Assembly (NCBI RefSeq): GCF_905171775.1 | Contig: NC_053501.1 | Location: 11,996,844 to 12,060,843 of the forward strand | DNA from: Rana temporaria | Taxonomy: Eukaryota; Chordata; Amphibia; Anura; Ranidae | Reading direction: 5' to 3' | DNA: 64,000 nucleotides | Shown here: one piece after another, positions 19,806 through 31,512 of the stretch | Layout of the letters: each line of letters starts with the position of its first letter | How positions within the stretch are numbered: position 1 is the stretch's first letter | Notes under the pieces: model-generated | Database searches by the model: none | Told to the model about the DNA's origin: nothing | The model's input: the letters and a program-made list of their open reading frames with translations, nothing else | Translations under genes and position numbers: made by a program

Positions 19806-20345
19806 CGGCAATAATAATAATAATAAAACAAGAAAAAAGAAGAAGAAGAAGAAGAAGAAGAAATAATCAAAAGAAGCAGGAGGAGAAAGAAGAAGAAGGA
19901 AAAAAAAATATAATAATAAATAAAATATTATAGAAAATAAATATATATGTAAATATAAGTATAAAGAGAAAAGTGTGAGATAAATAAACTCATAAGAATA
20001 ATAATAAAAAAAAAACAAGAAGAAAAAGAAAGAAGAAGAAAAAAAGAAGTGTGAGAAAGAAGGACACCAGAAGAAAGGTGGAAGAAAGAGGAGGAAGGAA
20101 GGAAGGAAGGAAGGAAGGAAGGAAGGAAGGAAGGAAGGAAGGAAGGAAGGAAGGAAGAAGAAGAAGAAGAAGAAGAAGAAGAAGAAGAAGAAGAAGAAAG
20201 AAGCAGAAGACAAAAGAAGAAAGGAGGAAGAAAAGAAGAAACAAAGAAGAAGAATGAGGAAGAAGAAGAAGATAGGAAAAAGAAGAAATAAAGAAGAAGG
20301 GAGAGGGAGGAGAAAAAGGAGCAAAAAAAAAATGTATATATAAAT
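19806..20345. repeat. Purine microsatellite cluster with (GGAA)n and (GAA)n
   Basis: AAT runs at 19809-19827, GAA runs at 19838-19862, a GGAA run of about 14 units at about 20096-20156 and a GAA run at 20157-20200, embedded in AG-rich DNA. Long frames on both strands are artefacts. Confidence 0.9.
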
Positions 20346-21235
20346 ATTTAAACTCTAGTATAAAGAGAAAAGTATGATAATATAAAAATAATAATAATAA
20401 TAATAATTATTATTTTTAATTATTATTATTATTATTTACTACTCTAATGATTTGAAATAAACACATTACAATATCAGGAAAATCCTTTTACTTGATCTAA
20501 AAATGGAAAAAGTATCTTATTTAAATAATATTCCATTACTGAAAATGGAGAGAAGATACACAAGAAATCTTGAGCTGCAAGCTAATAGCTAGCATTTCAT
20601 ATTAAAACCATTAGACTGAAGTCCAGTGGTAAAAGAGCCTTTCTTATGACTAGTTCACAGTGCAGGCATTCCAATAAATCCACAGGGGCAATGGAACTGC
20701 CTGTGAACCATTACTGGATCTGTAAGCAGCCTGTTTTATCACTGTAGACTGCTTGATGCATTCCTAAGGCTCACTAAGAGCAGGCGGACCTCAGAAGTAG
20801 GACTTGACCGAAGCCGGCTTATAAATGATTCTCACATAAATCGCTACTTTTCCCAACTGATATTCATTAATTAGAATCATCGGAGGGTTTCCAGGGGGAA
20901 GCAGAAAAAAAAAAAACAATGATATGATGGGGATCGAAAGAGAATAATGTAAGCTGAAACCCAGAGCAAACAGCTCACTGCATATTTGTAATTCATATGT
21001 TTCCTGACACACAGCATAAACAGATCGGGGACCTCACTTCTCTCTATTGCATGAGAGCAAAAAAGGTTGGTCACCCTGCCTGATAATTCGATAATTTTAA
21101 ATATCATAGTGCCAAACCAAACTGATCTCCTGCAGACTCATGGCAACCTATTCTTAGTCTACATGCAATCCTTCGATGACTAAATGGCATTTCTGACACT
21201 GATACTAATAAAAAAAAAAATCCTACCTAAAATAT
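20346..21235. other. AT-rich sequence, no gene seen
   Basis: An ATT/AAT tract lies at about 20388-20440. The remainder has no terminal repeats or convincing frames. Confidence 0.4.
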
Positions 21236-21312
21236 ACTAACCCTGACCCTGACCTTGACCTTTGACTCCGACCTTGACCCAAACACTAACCCTGGCACTG
21301 ACCTAGATCAAA
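21236..21312. repeat. Degenerate CCTGAC-type tandem
   Basis: Units such as CTAACCCTGACCCTGACCTT repeat with variation over about 75 bp. They resemble telomeric CCCTAA only loosely. Confidence 0.45.
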
Positions 21313-21324
21313 CCTTGAACTAGG

Positions 21325-21514
<190 letters not shown>

Positions 21515-21960
21515 ATTTTTTAAGAAACTAAAGCCTCTATTGATATGAATTGCATACAGCCTAAGTATGGCGTACCATCATCCAATTTTGAAAGAAAAAG
21601 ACGGGGAGGTCAGTCCCAACCGATCACCCATAAGAGGTAATTTTAAGGGACTATCTCGGTACCATCTTATACAGAGTATACTCAAAGTTTAGTAAAAATA
21701 TTCAATTATTTATTAATACTAAAAAACATAAAAACAGGATATCCAAATACCTAATGATAAACATCATAAAAGGTAACAATCCATGTATATCAACAGCATT
21801 CATGTCCCCTGCTAGGGAGGATCAGGTTATGGTGGGTTCCCACGCATAACATTGCTCTCAACATGTTTCGCGAGATTCTACCACTTCATCAGGAGAACAT
21901 CTGTAATCAGTTATTAGGATAATAAACACCAGATATTAAAGTATATATATAGTTATATAG
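21515..21960 (-). repeat. Possible Penelope-like or LINE relic with a CTGATGAAG...GCGAAAC motif
   Basis: On the minus strand CCTGATGAAGTGG is followed, 10 bases on, by GCGAAACATGTTGAG (about 21857-21893). The two boxes resemble those of hammerhead motifs, but the segment between them does not form a clear stem. No reverse transcriptase is visible. Confidence 0.3.
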
Positions 21961-22662
21961 AAAACAATTTCCAACAAACAATAAAGTAGAAGAAATGTAT
22001 AAATATGATTTATTTAAAAACATTTTTACAAACACTTTTTCTGCAAGGAACGAGAAAGATACATTGTATCCTTCTCCGTTTACAGAAATAAAAAAAAAAC
22101 TCATGGGTGGGCTGCACAGTGACTGATCACTGTGGTAGCCAATCAGAGGCTACCACAGCAGCGCAGGGACAAGGCCATCCAGATCCCAGGGCAAATATGC
22201 CAAACTGTGCCCCCCTCTTCCCTCAGGGTTAGAGTCAGGGCTCCCTGCAATAAACCTCTTGTGCCCAGGGCAGCCGTCCTTTTTTCCCACCCCTTGTCCC
22301 GGGCCCTGTACCACAGTGATCAGGTGAACCAAATTTGAGACATTCGGGTCCCGATTGTTAGTACGGGGCTCAGGGCTCTCAGTGAGACCCCGGTCCCTGT
22401 GTTGGGAGTGTGCCATCTGGCACAAAGTGAGAAACAAATATATGCGGCCCCACGTAAAAAAAAGCCCAGTGCAGCGAAGCCACATATGTGTGTTATGTCC
22501 GCCTGAAGGGGTTAAAATTCTGTGAAGTTCTGTTTTAAGTATGCAAGGCTTTCACCATATAAGTACGAACCCCACAAGCTCCATTTTGGCACCTGATTAC
22601 CATTAAAATAAACTGAATTTTATAGATCCTCTTGTAATTTCAAGGATAATCTTATACAGACC
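21961..22662. other. Unclassified sequence
   Basis: The part at 22140-22480 is GC-richer and has frames on both strands, but no family is recognisable. CAGGGACAAGG at about 22163 resembles a hAT end, but no partner end was found. Confidence 0.35.
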
Positions 22663-23176
22663 TTAAAGGGGTTGTAAATGTACATTTTTTTTTCCTAAAT
22701 ACAGTGTAGCTTCCTTTCCCTTAGTGCAGTCCTCCTTCACTTACCTCATCCTTCCATTTTGCTTTTAAATGTCTTTATTTCTTCTGAGAAATTCTCACTT
22801 CCTGTTCTTCTGTCTGTAACTCCACACAGTAATGCAAGGCTTTCTCCCTGGTGTGGAGTGTCTTGCTCGCCCCCTCCCTTGGAATACAGGAGAGTCAGGA
22901 CGCTCTCTAGGTTGCAGATAGAGAAAGGAGCTGTGTGTTAGTGGGCGTCCTGATTCTCCTGTAGTCCAAGGGAGGGGGCGAGCATGACACTCCACACCAG
23001 GGAGAAAGCCTTGCATTACTGTGTGGAGTTACAGACAGAAGAACAGGAAGTGAGGATTTCTCAGAAGAAATAAGGACATTTAAAAGCAAAATGGAAGGAT
23101 GAGGTAAGTGAAGGAGGACTGCACTAAGGTAAAGGAAGCTATTTAGGGAAAAAAAATGTACCTTTACAAGCCATGG
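22663..23176. mobile_element. TTAA-hairpin MITE with near-symmetric arms
   Basis: It begins TTAAAGGGGTTGTAAATG and ends at about CCTTTACAAGCC, with the terminal TTAA lost. The left half (to about 22920) and right half (from about 22930) are inverse copies sharing TCTTCTGTCTGTAACTCCAC and CTCCCTGGTGTGGAGTGT, so the whole element is a long hairpin. A relative lies at 40305-40744. Confidence 0.8.
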
Positions 23177-23179
23177 ATT

Positions 23180-23285
23180 TATTATTTTTATTTATTATTT
23201 ATTTATAATTTATTATTTTATTTTTATTTTTATTGTATTTTATTTTTATTTTTATTTTATTTATAATTTATTATTTTCACCCTCT
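23180..23285. repeat. (TTTA)n-like low-complexity tract
   Basis: TTTATTTTTATTT-type repeats over about 100 bp. Confidence 0.8.
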
Positions 23286-23864
23286 AATATCCTTTTATTT
23301 TTACAGTAGGTCTATTATTTTCACAATTGGATTTTGATGGTTGTATAAATCATGAGTGTATATATACCGGTATGTATAAAAAAAATACTTTCTAAATAAA
23401 CATGTAATTCGCCTTTGCTTTGACTCGGTTTTCATTTACACTAGAGATTTGAAGATTCTTTGGAAAAAAAGTACAATATGATCATTTTCTGACAGGTTAT
23501 TTCAATGTTAATGGTCTGTAGAAATGAGAAAGTAGATTTGCAAAATTAACTTTCCATTCTAATGTCGCATTTAGAAAGCAAGAGCGGTTTCAGATGTATT
23601 AAAATAATTGAATAGTGTAATTAGGTAACGTTTTACTCTGATAATATTTAGCAATATCTGTATTAAATGCACAAGAGGGGGGCTTTGTGAAATTAAAAAA
23701 AATAAATGTTTTTTATTTATTATCCATTTTTATTATTTGTTTTCATTTTACAGCATATTAAAATTTGCATGTGGTTATAAATTCAACATGGGAAGTATAA
23801 ATTATAAATATGAATAAAAAAAATGTCATAAGCGCAGAAAAATACCTGTTGATCTGCCAGACAT
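23286..23864. other. AT-rich, apparently low-copy sequence
   Basis: No repeat structure or frame of note. The even AT-rich text without CpG-rich MITE words sets it apart from its neighbours. Confidence 0.4.
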
Positions 23865-24032
23865 TTAACCACTTAAGACCCGGACCTTTAGGCAGCTAAA
23901 GGACCCAGCCAGTTTTTGCGATTCGGCACTGCGTCGCTTTAACTGACAATTGCGCGGTCATGCAACGTGGCTCCAAAACAAAATTGGCGTCCTTTTTTTC
24001 CCCACAAATAGAGCTTTCTTTTGGTGGTTAAA
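23865..24032 (+). mobile_element. Truncated TTAACCACTT-family element, left end
   Basis: It starts TTAACCACTTAAGACCCGGA and continues through GCGTCGCTTTAACTGACAAT to TAGAGCTTTCTTTTGGTGGT, where the similarity stops. Confidence 0.75.
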
Positions 24033-24677
24033 AGGTCATGACTCTGTGAGTGTGGTTAAAAGTGGGCATGACCAGTAGGGTGTCCCCGGACTTAATTTAG
24101 ACAATCTGGTCACTGTATTTTATTTTGCTTTTAGGGTGATACATTTGTTTCAAAATAACAACATGCAGTATAAGAATTAATTTAATATATATCTAGTGGT
24201 AAAATAATAAATCAGACTCTGAAAGTGACGGTTTTAAAAAACGTAGCGACAATATTTTATCACCAAAAACAAAAGTCACTTTTAATGGGGAAAAACCATG
24301 AGAAATAGTTGGTTAAAAAAAGCAACATATTTGTGGAAGACCAATTAAGGACAAGTACAAAGTGACTTTATATTTATAGGAGAAATCAATTGGACAGGAT
24401 GCTTGTAGAAACACATTACTCACAAAATATGAGTCCTACAGGCTTCCTACATTCATTAACATATTAAATTCGAGTTTTTAGACTAGAATGCAGGACTGAT
24501 TGTTAGCCAAGAATCTTTGGCTGTTAGTAAGCTCCCTTTCCGGATTTCTGAATATTTACATACATTTACATTATAAATGCTTTTCATTATTTACATATTA
24601 ATATAAATATATGAAAACATGCAGGACCCCGAAAATAAGACTTATGAGCCAAGGATTAGTTGTGAATTCACGTCTAA
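24033..24677. other. AT-rich sequence, nothing recognised
   Basis: No terminal repeats or gene-like frame can be supported. Confidence 0.4.
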
Positions 24678-25096
24678 AGCCGCGTACACACGATCAGTCC
24701 ATCCCATGAGGACGGTCTGATGGACCGTTTTCATCGGTTAACCGATGAAGCTGACTGATGGTCCGTCGCGCCTACACACCATAGGTTAAAAAAACGATTG
24801 TGTCAGAACGCGGTGACGTAAAACACAACGACGTGCTGAAAAAAATGAAGTTCAATGCTTCCAAGCATGCGTCGACTTGATTCTGAGCATGCGTGGATTT
24901 TTAACCGATGGTCATGCCTACTAACGATCGTTTTTGACCTATTGGTTAGGAATCCATCGGTTAACTTTAAAGCAAGTTGGCTTTTTTTTAACCGATGGTT
25001 AAATAACCTATGGGGCCCACACATGATCGGTTTTGACCAATGAAAACGGTCCATCAGACCGTTGTCCTCTGGTTAACCTATCGTGTGTATGAGGCC
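24678..25096. mobile_element. MITE of the GTACACACG group with TAA duplication
   Basis: The left end AGCCGCGTACACACGATC and the right end GTGTGTATGAGGCC are flanked by TAA on both sides (24675-24677 and 25097-25099). The interior is a long imperfect hairpin rich in GGTTAACCGATG and TGATGGACCG. TAA fits the TWA target of PIF/Harbinger elements. Confidence 0.8.
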
Positions 25097-26090
25097 TAAC
25101 AGTTCTCATCTGATATGTAAAACAACAGTTTTATGATGGTGTAGGAGCACCGAACCTTGTGGTATGTGGTCCTGGAGGATGTTCACCAATAACTGTAGTG
25201 TCCTGCTTGACCTTGGGGAAGTGTTGAGCCCCAGAAACAGGTTGTATCTTGTTTTTCTGGTGAGATCTTGCCATCAGAGAGAGTGTGCCAGCATGGGAGC
25301 CTAACCAAGCATGCAAAAATGTGCACCTACAAATACGGGCATGTGGACAAACGGGCATGTCCAGCACAGATATTGGCAACTAGTGGACTACTTAAACCTG
25401 GGCCGTGCATGGGATCATTGCTGGATGCTTTCAGCTTGTATCTCCATTACCCTTGATCCTAAACCTGCCTCGCTGTTTTAATGACCCGGCTTTCACCTGA
25501 CCTGTCCCTGGCTTAACTCTTAACCATGGACTCTTGGCCAAGAATCTCCCTTTTTATTCTGTACCTCGTTGCCTGCATGATGATAACCTCAGCTTGTATC
25601 TGAACTCGACCCTGCTTGTGATTTAGTGCCTCCCATGTAGAAAACCAACCTATCAGAGACATGAAAGTCCCCTTTATCAAAGTCCACCTCGATACACAGG
25701 ATCCCTGTGTCTTCAAAACTTTGGTTTACTACATGGGACCTCAGTAAACTTTTTTAGACTTTAACATTCTGGCTTCCCCTATTCATTGGATTTACACGGT
25801 ACCACCATCTTGTATGTGGACCCAACTTTATGATTTGAACCACAGAGAATAGCACACACATACAAAAAAAGGTAAGCCCACCACTGCATAAACGTACCCC
25901 ATTTTCAGTGGGTCCTACACTATACATGAAATTAAAGATAAGTCCCACTTCTCTTAACCACTTACTTCTTACATGGGAGAAGTTTACTAGCTAAAGATTC
26001 CATTGCTTTAATTTCATGGGGGGGAGTGCTCTTTCCACTACACATGACGTGGTAATCCCCAAAGCTTGAGGTAAGCTTGTAGCCCAGACC
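25097..26090. other. Unclassified sequence
   Basis: Some text near 25430-25720 has a retroelement-like, CT-rich character, but no motif is recognisable and all frames are short. Confidence 0.35.
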
Positions 26091-26830
26091 TCCAGCAGAG
26101 AGCTAGCATTGAAAGATCCAGGGTTGCCTATAACTATCCGTTGTTCTAACGGGAACGTTCTCGAGGGTCATCGAGTTTGTACTGCTGGTGTCTGGGTCTG
26201 TTGATCACTTGCCTGGGAGGCTTGCACTTCATCCCTAGGGTCTGAGAGGGTGCTGCTCCAGCTCGAATAGCCGTTTATCATGTTCTCCCATCTCTACCGC
26301 AGCTGAGTAATGCCAGCAGCCACAGCCCTCTCCACTGCCGTTGGATAGTTTGGGATAGTAAGCAGCCATAGCCTGGGCCATTCTGTTATTGCTCTTCCAT
26401 GGGGACAACTGAGGTTTTCTGGCAGCTGCTGAGGATTCACGTAACCCCCGCGGCCATGCTGTTGGCCATATTGCCTGATTGTATGGATGGGGGTGCGAGT
26501 TATGGACGGAGATCGTGATAGCGAGAGCGCTCTATGGACCACATACCGATCCATGCTAAGGATCGCTATGTGGTGGAATTGACGGTGTCGGCAAACAGTG
26601 TGAGGATGGCTTTGTATGTGGGAGATACCAAGGCCGCTGTAGCTTACTCCTTTCTCATGAGGGTGCCGGACAGACTTTGTTTGACAGCAGAGTTCACCTC
26701 TCTGTGTGGATCAGCCAGCTCTCCTTTCCCACTCCTCCTCCCTTCCCCACAGTTTTCTGGCCGATCACTGGGAGGAGAATCGGCTCCAATTAAATCCCAC
26801 CTGCTCCACACCGTCTTTGGCTAATTTCCA
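26091..26830. other. Frames of uncertain nature on both strands
   Basis: Minus-strand frames cover about 26250-26554, and a plus-strand frame of 96 codons runs 26534-26824. Composition is gene-like and not low-complexity, but no family motif, splice structure or start context stands out. I do not call a gene. Confidence 0.25.
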
Positions 26831-26867
26831 CTTGCCAAATGCGAGCAGGCAGTGAAAATTTTGAGGG

Positions 26868-26985
26868 ATATATATATATATATATACAGTATATATATAT
26901 ACATACCATATATACTCGAGTATAAGTCGAGTTTTTCAGCACACTTTTTTTGTGCTGAAAAAGCCCCCTCGGCTTATATTTGAGT
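26868..26985. mobile_element. (TA)n tract and fragment of the TACTCGAGTATAAG family
   Basis: A TA run is followed by TATACTCGAGTATAAGTCGA, then a hairpin in which TTTTTCAGCACA pairs with TGTGCTGAAAAA, and CTCGGCTTATATTTGAGT. It appears to be a very short derivative of the type at 11510-12173. Confidence 0.6.
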
Positions 26986-27735
26986 CTCCCTGCCCCACTG
27001 TGACCCAATCTGTAACCTCATGTACCTGATCTCTTGTAAAGTGTAAATGATGGAAATAAAATCTAACTTTTTTTGACATATTATAAGAATGTCTAATCTG
27101 TAATTTGATGCCTTTTGGAGATTTTTCCATCTTTCCTTGGCTTCGTTATGCACATTAATACAAATTTTTACCTGGGGTGCCCAAACTTTTGATTCCCACT
27201 GTATATATATCTTAACTTAAGTAATGACAAGATTATTACCAAATAAACAGGTCCACAGTGGACATGTAAAAAGTTACTCTGGTCCATAAGAGGTACTCAG
27301 GTAAAAGAGCTGAAGTGGTTAATAGATACCAGTAAATCTTAAGTAAAATAATCTTTGCTCATCTATGATACTTGAAACCAATCAATATGTAATATGCTAT
27401 AAATTTTCAGTATAGAAAAAGCATGTTTTACTAAAGCAAGTACATCGGAATATATAATCGATAGAACTCAAAGGAAATGCTTAGTCCAGGTTTCAAGGCT
27501 TCTAAATGATTCATGTACATTTGTTCTAATATGTTGGAGTTGTAATCCATTCATCTCCTATCATAAATATTTAATTGAGAATAGTTACCAAAAAGTTCCC
27601 AGCTCTACATGTACAAATATCATGTTTTAAGTGATATAAAAGTGCTTCTTTAACTGGCTTTAACTGGCTAGAGCCACAAGTAAATCATGAATATCAGCCA
27701 CAAATACATGTGAACGACTAATTTCCTTTCACTTT
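26986..27735. other. AT-rich sequence, nothing recognised
   Basis: TGCCCAAACTTTTGATTCCCACTGTATATA near 27179 resembles the end of a Tc1/mariner element (ends in CAGTG...TA), but its partner was not found. Confidence 0.35.
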
Positions 27736-27832
27736 AGGGGCCCATTCACACCACAATGCAGTGCTAGAAAGGCACCTTCTGTGCGCTCAAAATGCGCTGT
27801 CTTTGCTATCTGTTATAGGTGCCAATACATTG

Positions 27833-28345
27833 TTAAAGCGGGAGTTCACCCATAAAAAATGTTTTACCCTTAGATTGATGCTCATTTTGTCTAGGGGCAT
27901 CGGCTAGTTGTTTTAAAATCGAAGCTGTACTTACCGTTTTAGAGAGCGATCTTCTCCGCCGCTTCCGGGTATGGTCTTCGGGACTGGGCGTTCCTATTTT
28001 GATTGACAGTCTTCTGACAGGCTTCCGACGGTCGCATCAATCGCGTCACGAGTAGCCGAAAGAAGCCGAATGTTGGTGCGGCTCTATACTGCGCCTGCGC
28101 ACCGACGTTCGGCTACTTTCGGAAAATCGTGACGCGATGGATGCGACCGTCGGAGCCTGTCGGAAGACTATAAATCAGAATAGGAACGCCCAGTCCCGCA
28201 GCCCATACCCGGAAGCGGCGGAGAAGATGCATCTCTAAAACGGTAAGTACAGCTTTGATTAAAAAAAAACTAGCCGATTCCCCTAGACAAAATGAGCAGG
28301 AATCTAAGGTTAAAAAATGTTATTTCCGGGTGAACCTCCACTTAA
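27833..28345. mobile_element. TTAA-hairpin MITE (513 bp)
   Basis: TTAA plus AGCGGGAGTTCACCC on the left, GGGTGAACCTCCAC plus TTAA on the right. Most of the element is self-complementary: TCTTCTCCGCCGCTTCCGGG near 27950 pairs with its inverse near 28205, and ACTTACCGTTTTAGAGA with its inverse. It has the same structure as 32465-32958 and 36677-37177. Confidence 0.85.
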
Positions 28346-28482
28346 ATGGTAGCCCCAAAAGCAGATTGCAAACGCCCATTTGCGCCCATCAGATCACATG
28401 CACCCCAAATGCGTGTTCCACATGAGTTTCCCACACTGCGTTCCCACCATACTGCATTTGCAAACTGTTTGCCAATACATTG

Positions 28483-28830
28483 TTAAAGTGGTAGTAAAGT
28501 TTGTAAACAGAAAAAAAATGTACCCTGCAAGGCAATGGTGTAATGTGTTAGTATGCATCGCATATTAGCACATTATGAAAGACTTACCTTAAAACAAAGC
28601 CCTCCAGTGGCCTGCTGTCACCCCTGCAGAAGCTTCCACTTTCACCTGGTCTTCCTTTCAGGTTAACGGCCTCTGGCTGTCTGACCGGCCGACCCACTAT
28701 GACATCACTTCCTTGCATTGTGCACGGAAGTGATGATTTACAGCACATACCTCTGAAGGAATGGCAGGGTATGCCTTTCCTTAAGAGCGCGTGCAGCAGT
28801 GATGTTGACTCTCTTTACCCAACAATAAAG
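28483..28830 (+). mobile_element. Left end of another TTAA-hairpin element
   Basis: TTAA (28483-28486) is followed by AGTGGTAGTAAAGTTTG. The right end was not identified. The preceding 14 bases are identical to those before the element at 27833. Confidence 0.5.
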
Positions 28831-28836
28831 GAGCAG

Positions 28837-29308
28837 CAGTTTCCCCGAAAATAAAACCTACCCCTAAAATAAGACCTAGCTTACTTTTCCAGGAGGACTG
28901 CAATATAAGCCCTACCCCGAAAATAAGCCCTAGTTTAAAATCCTATAACCCACTCTATTACAGTAGTACACAATGTACAATGTGTGTGTTTCTGTAACAT
29001 AAATGCAGGGAAGAGAGCTCCGGCAGGTCACAAAAGCGCAGAGCGGTGCTATAATGAAAGTATTTGGCACAATTATATTACAGAAATACACACATTGTAC
29101 ATTATATACTACAGTAATAGAGTGGATTACAAGATTTTACAAGCATTTTAACTAAGTTCACACCGGGGATTCCTAACAGGCAGGTCGAGAGAGGGGAAGA
29201 GAAGACAGCTCATTACATGGTAAGACCTACCCCAAAAATAAGCCCTACTGTGTCTTTTGTTGCCAAAATGAATATAAGACCCAGGCTTATTTTCGGGGAA
29301 ACACGGTA
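28837..29308. mobile_element. Element with TTTCCCCGAAAATAAG ends
   Basis: GTTTCCCCGAAAATAAAACC at the left matches, in inverse form, TTATTTTCGGGGAAACACGGTA at the right. CTACCCC-AAAATAAG words occur just inside both ends, and two inverse blocks (ACAATGTGTGTGTTTCTGTA / its complement near 29085) give an internal hairpin. It ends in GGTA, like the TA-type elements. Confidence 0.7.
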
Positions 29309-29880
29309 TATGTCACTGTCAGATGTCAGGCTCGTAAACCAGTAGCTGTAGCATTAGTGAGTCTCCCACCCACCAGCTGGATAGGTAGAGAAGCAGGTCA
29401 CTCTGCAGAATAAGGGCTCATCCGAGGTTTGGAGTCCAAGTACTAAACAGTGTTCACCAGAGCTCCTGATGGTGGAGATGGGCTTTGTGGTGTGTATCAG
29501 TTTGTGATGCCCAACCAGGAGGTGAGCAAGCCAGTGTCCAGTAGTAAATATAGCAGTTTGGGATTAAGCAGAAGCATAGTCGAGGAACAAGCCAAAGCTT
29601 TGTAAAGTAATAGTGAATAGTGAAGATACGGACGGCAGCAGGAGTGAAGTTCATGGGAGAAGCAAAGGGTTCAAGCTTCAGCAGAAACACGGTTCAAGGC
29701 AAGATTGTTCAAAGAATTGTCCAGCATCCCAGTGCTCAGCAGGAAGAGACCACTAGATACAGCCGGGGTGCAGGTTCAGAGAAGGATCCTGACACTATGA
29801 TTGGCAAACAGTGCCAAGGCTGCCCATTCTGCTCTACATGCTCCTATGGAAGAATTCTAGAAAGAACATAAAAGGACATA
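29309..29880. repeat. Dispersed repeat related to 38022-38700, diverged copy
   Basis: Shared words with the second locus in the same order: GTCAGGCTCG, ACCAGTAGC, AGAGCTCCTGATGG, GGAGATGGG, AGGTGAGCAAGC and TCCAGTAG. Here the 52-bp unit is present once instead of as an array. Class unknown. Confidence 0.55.
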
Positions 29881-30153
29881 TTCACATATTATATTTATAG
29901 TACCAAAAAGTTTTTTGTTTGTTTTCAAACAACTGGATACTTGGGGGTGATGAAATCAGTTGAGTAAATGAATGAAGCCATTGGCACCAATAAGACAGAG
30001 CTTCTTTGGTATATATGAGCGTATTGGATAGCTTCAGCTCAGAACCGGTGATGTGCTGTTTTCAAGTGACAGGTATATCTTTCCAGGTGAAAACAAAACA
30101 TACAATGCAGTCCCAGGTGTACATTAGCAGTTCATTCCCCAATGAGTCCTATA

Positions 30154-30336
30154 TAGAGAGTAGTGGTTAATGATTCTTACTCTGAATTATCAAAGGTTAT
30201 CAGTGGTGTACCCCAAGGTTCAGTGCTGGGACCCTTACTTTTTAATATCTTTATAAATGATATTGGGTCTGGGATTAAAAGTACCATTTTAGTGTTTGCA
30301 GATGACACCAAGCTATGCAGTGGAATCACATGGTAG
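30154..30336 (+). pseudogene. Non-LTR retrotransposon reverse-transcriptase fragment
   Basis: The frame ending at the TAG at 30334 reads VISGVPQGSVLGPLLFNIF, then INDIGSG, then ILVFADDTKLCSGIT. This holds the G-V-P-Q-G-S-V-L-G-P block and the F-A-D-D catalytic box of LINE-type reverse transcriptases (CR1/L2/jockey-like style). Only about 60 codons remain, with a stop before and after. It is a dead fragment. Confidence 0.85.
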
Positions 30337-30498
30337 AGACAGGATCAATCACAGCCCATCTAGACCATGTGATTTGGTGTGGCCAATCACAGCTACTCAC
30401 AACAATACACACTGGATTATTTTGTTTCATTCCGTAAAAATTGTTGCTTATAACTAGGGTTGTCCCGATGCCGTGACGCCACATCCCGCCGCCATTCG

Positions 30499-30720
30499 CT
30501 GCATCCCCGCTGCCGCCGACTGTGTAATACGCCGGGAACATTACAACTTTGAATCGCTGTAATGATTCGCACCGCGCATAGACACTCCCCCTCGCTCGGG
30601 TGAACTGTCCAATCCCGAGCGAGGGGGAGTGTCTATACGCAGCGCGGCGCCAATCATTACAGCGATTCAAAGTTGTAATGTTCCCGGCGTATTACACAGT
30701 CGGCGGCAGCGGGGATGCAG
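30499..30720. repeat. Inverted repeat, arms of about 100 bp
   Basis: GCTGCATCCCCGCTGCCGCC at 30499 is the inverse of GGCGGCAGCGGGGATGCAG ending at 30720. The arms match through GTAATACGCCGGGAACATTA and GACACTCCCCCTCGCTCGGG, leaving a loop of about 15 bases around 30601-30615. Confidence 0.9.
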
Positions 30721-30732
30721 GTAAGCGGGACA

Positions 30733-31512
30733 TGGCTGCATGGGGGAGACGCTGGATGGGGGGAGACAATGGCTGGATGGGGGGAGACGCTGGATGGGGG
30801 GAGACAATGGCTGGATGGGGGGAGACGCTGGATGGGGGGAGACAATGGCTGCATGGGGGATACATGGCTGCATGGGGGAGACAATGGCTGCATGGGGGGT
30901 GACAATGGCTGCATGGGGGGTGACAATGGCTGGATGGGGGGTGACAATGGCTGCATGGGGGTGACAATGGCTGCATGGGGGGTGACAATGGCTGCATGGG
31001 GGGAGACAATGGCTGCATGGGGGGTGACAATGGCTGCATGGGGGGTGACAATGGCTGGATGGGGGGAGACAATGGCTGGATGGGGGAGACAATGGCTGGA
31101 TGGGGGGAGACAATGGCTGCATGGGGGGTGACAATGGCTGCATGGGGGGTGACAATGGCTGCATGGGGGGAGACAATGGCTGGATGGGGGGATACATTGC
31201 TGCATGGGGGGAGACAATGGCTGGATGGGGGGATACATGGCTGCATGGGGGGAGACAATGGCTGCATGGGGGGTGACAATGGCTGCATGGGGGGTGACAA
31301 TGGCTGGATGGGGGAGACAATGGCTGGATGGGGGAGACAATGGCTGGATGGGGGGAGACAATGGCTGGATGGGGGAGACAATGGCTGGATGGGGGGTGAC
31401 AATGGCTGGATGGGGGGAGACAATGGCTGGATGGGGGGATACATGGCTGCATGGGGGGTGACAATGGCTGGATGGGGGGAGACAATGGCTGGATGGGGGG
31501 ATACATGGCTGC
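30733..31512. repeat. 20-22-bp minisatellite with G runs
   Basis: About 37 copies of a unit like ACAATGGCTGGATGGGGGG, varying GGAT/GCAT and GGGGGAG/GGGGGTG. Each copy carries a run of 5-6 G's. Spacing is too even and units too alike for a CRISPR array, since no variable spacers exist. Confidence 0.95.

Noticed and set aside
19707..20324. Frame of 205 codons rich in Phe, Leu and Ser (minus)
   Set aside because: It comes entirely from the GGAA/GAA purine tract.
21236..21312. Telomere-like CTAACCCTGACCC text
   Set aside because: Units vary (CCTGAC, CTTGAC, CCGACC) and do not keep the TTAGGG hexamer, so this is at best a degenerate tandem and not an interstitial telomere.
21857..21893. Second hammerhead candidate (CTGATGAAG...GCGAAAC, minus)
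   Set aside because: The segment between the boxes does not form a stem II, so only box similarity remains. It is kept as a retroelement hint and not as a ribozyme call. The look-alikes at 42969 and 56383 are weaker still.
30733..31512. Regular repeats that could suggest a CRISPR array
   Set aside because: Units are contiguous with no unique spacers, no cas genes are present and the context is a eukaryotic transposon. The same holds for 38240-38650.
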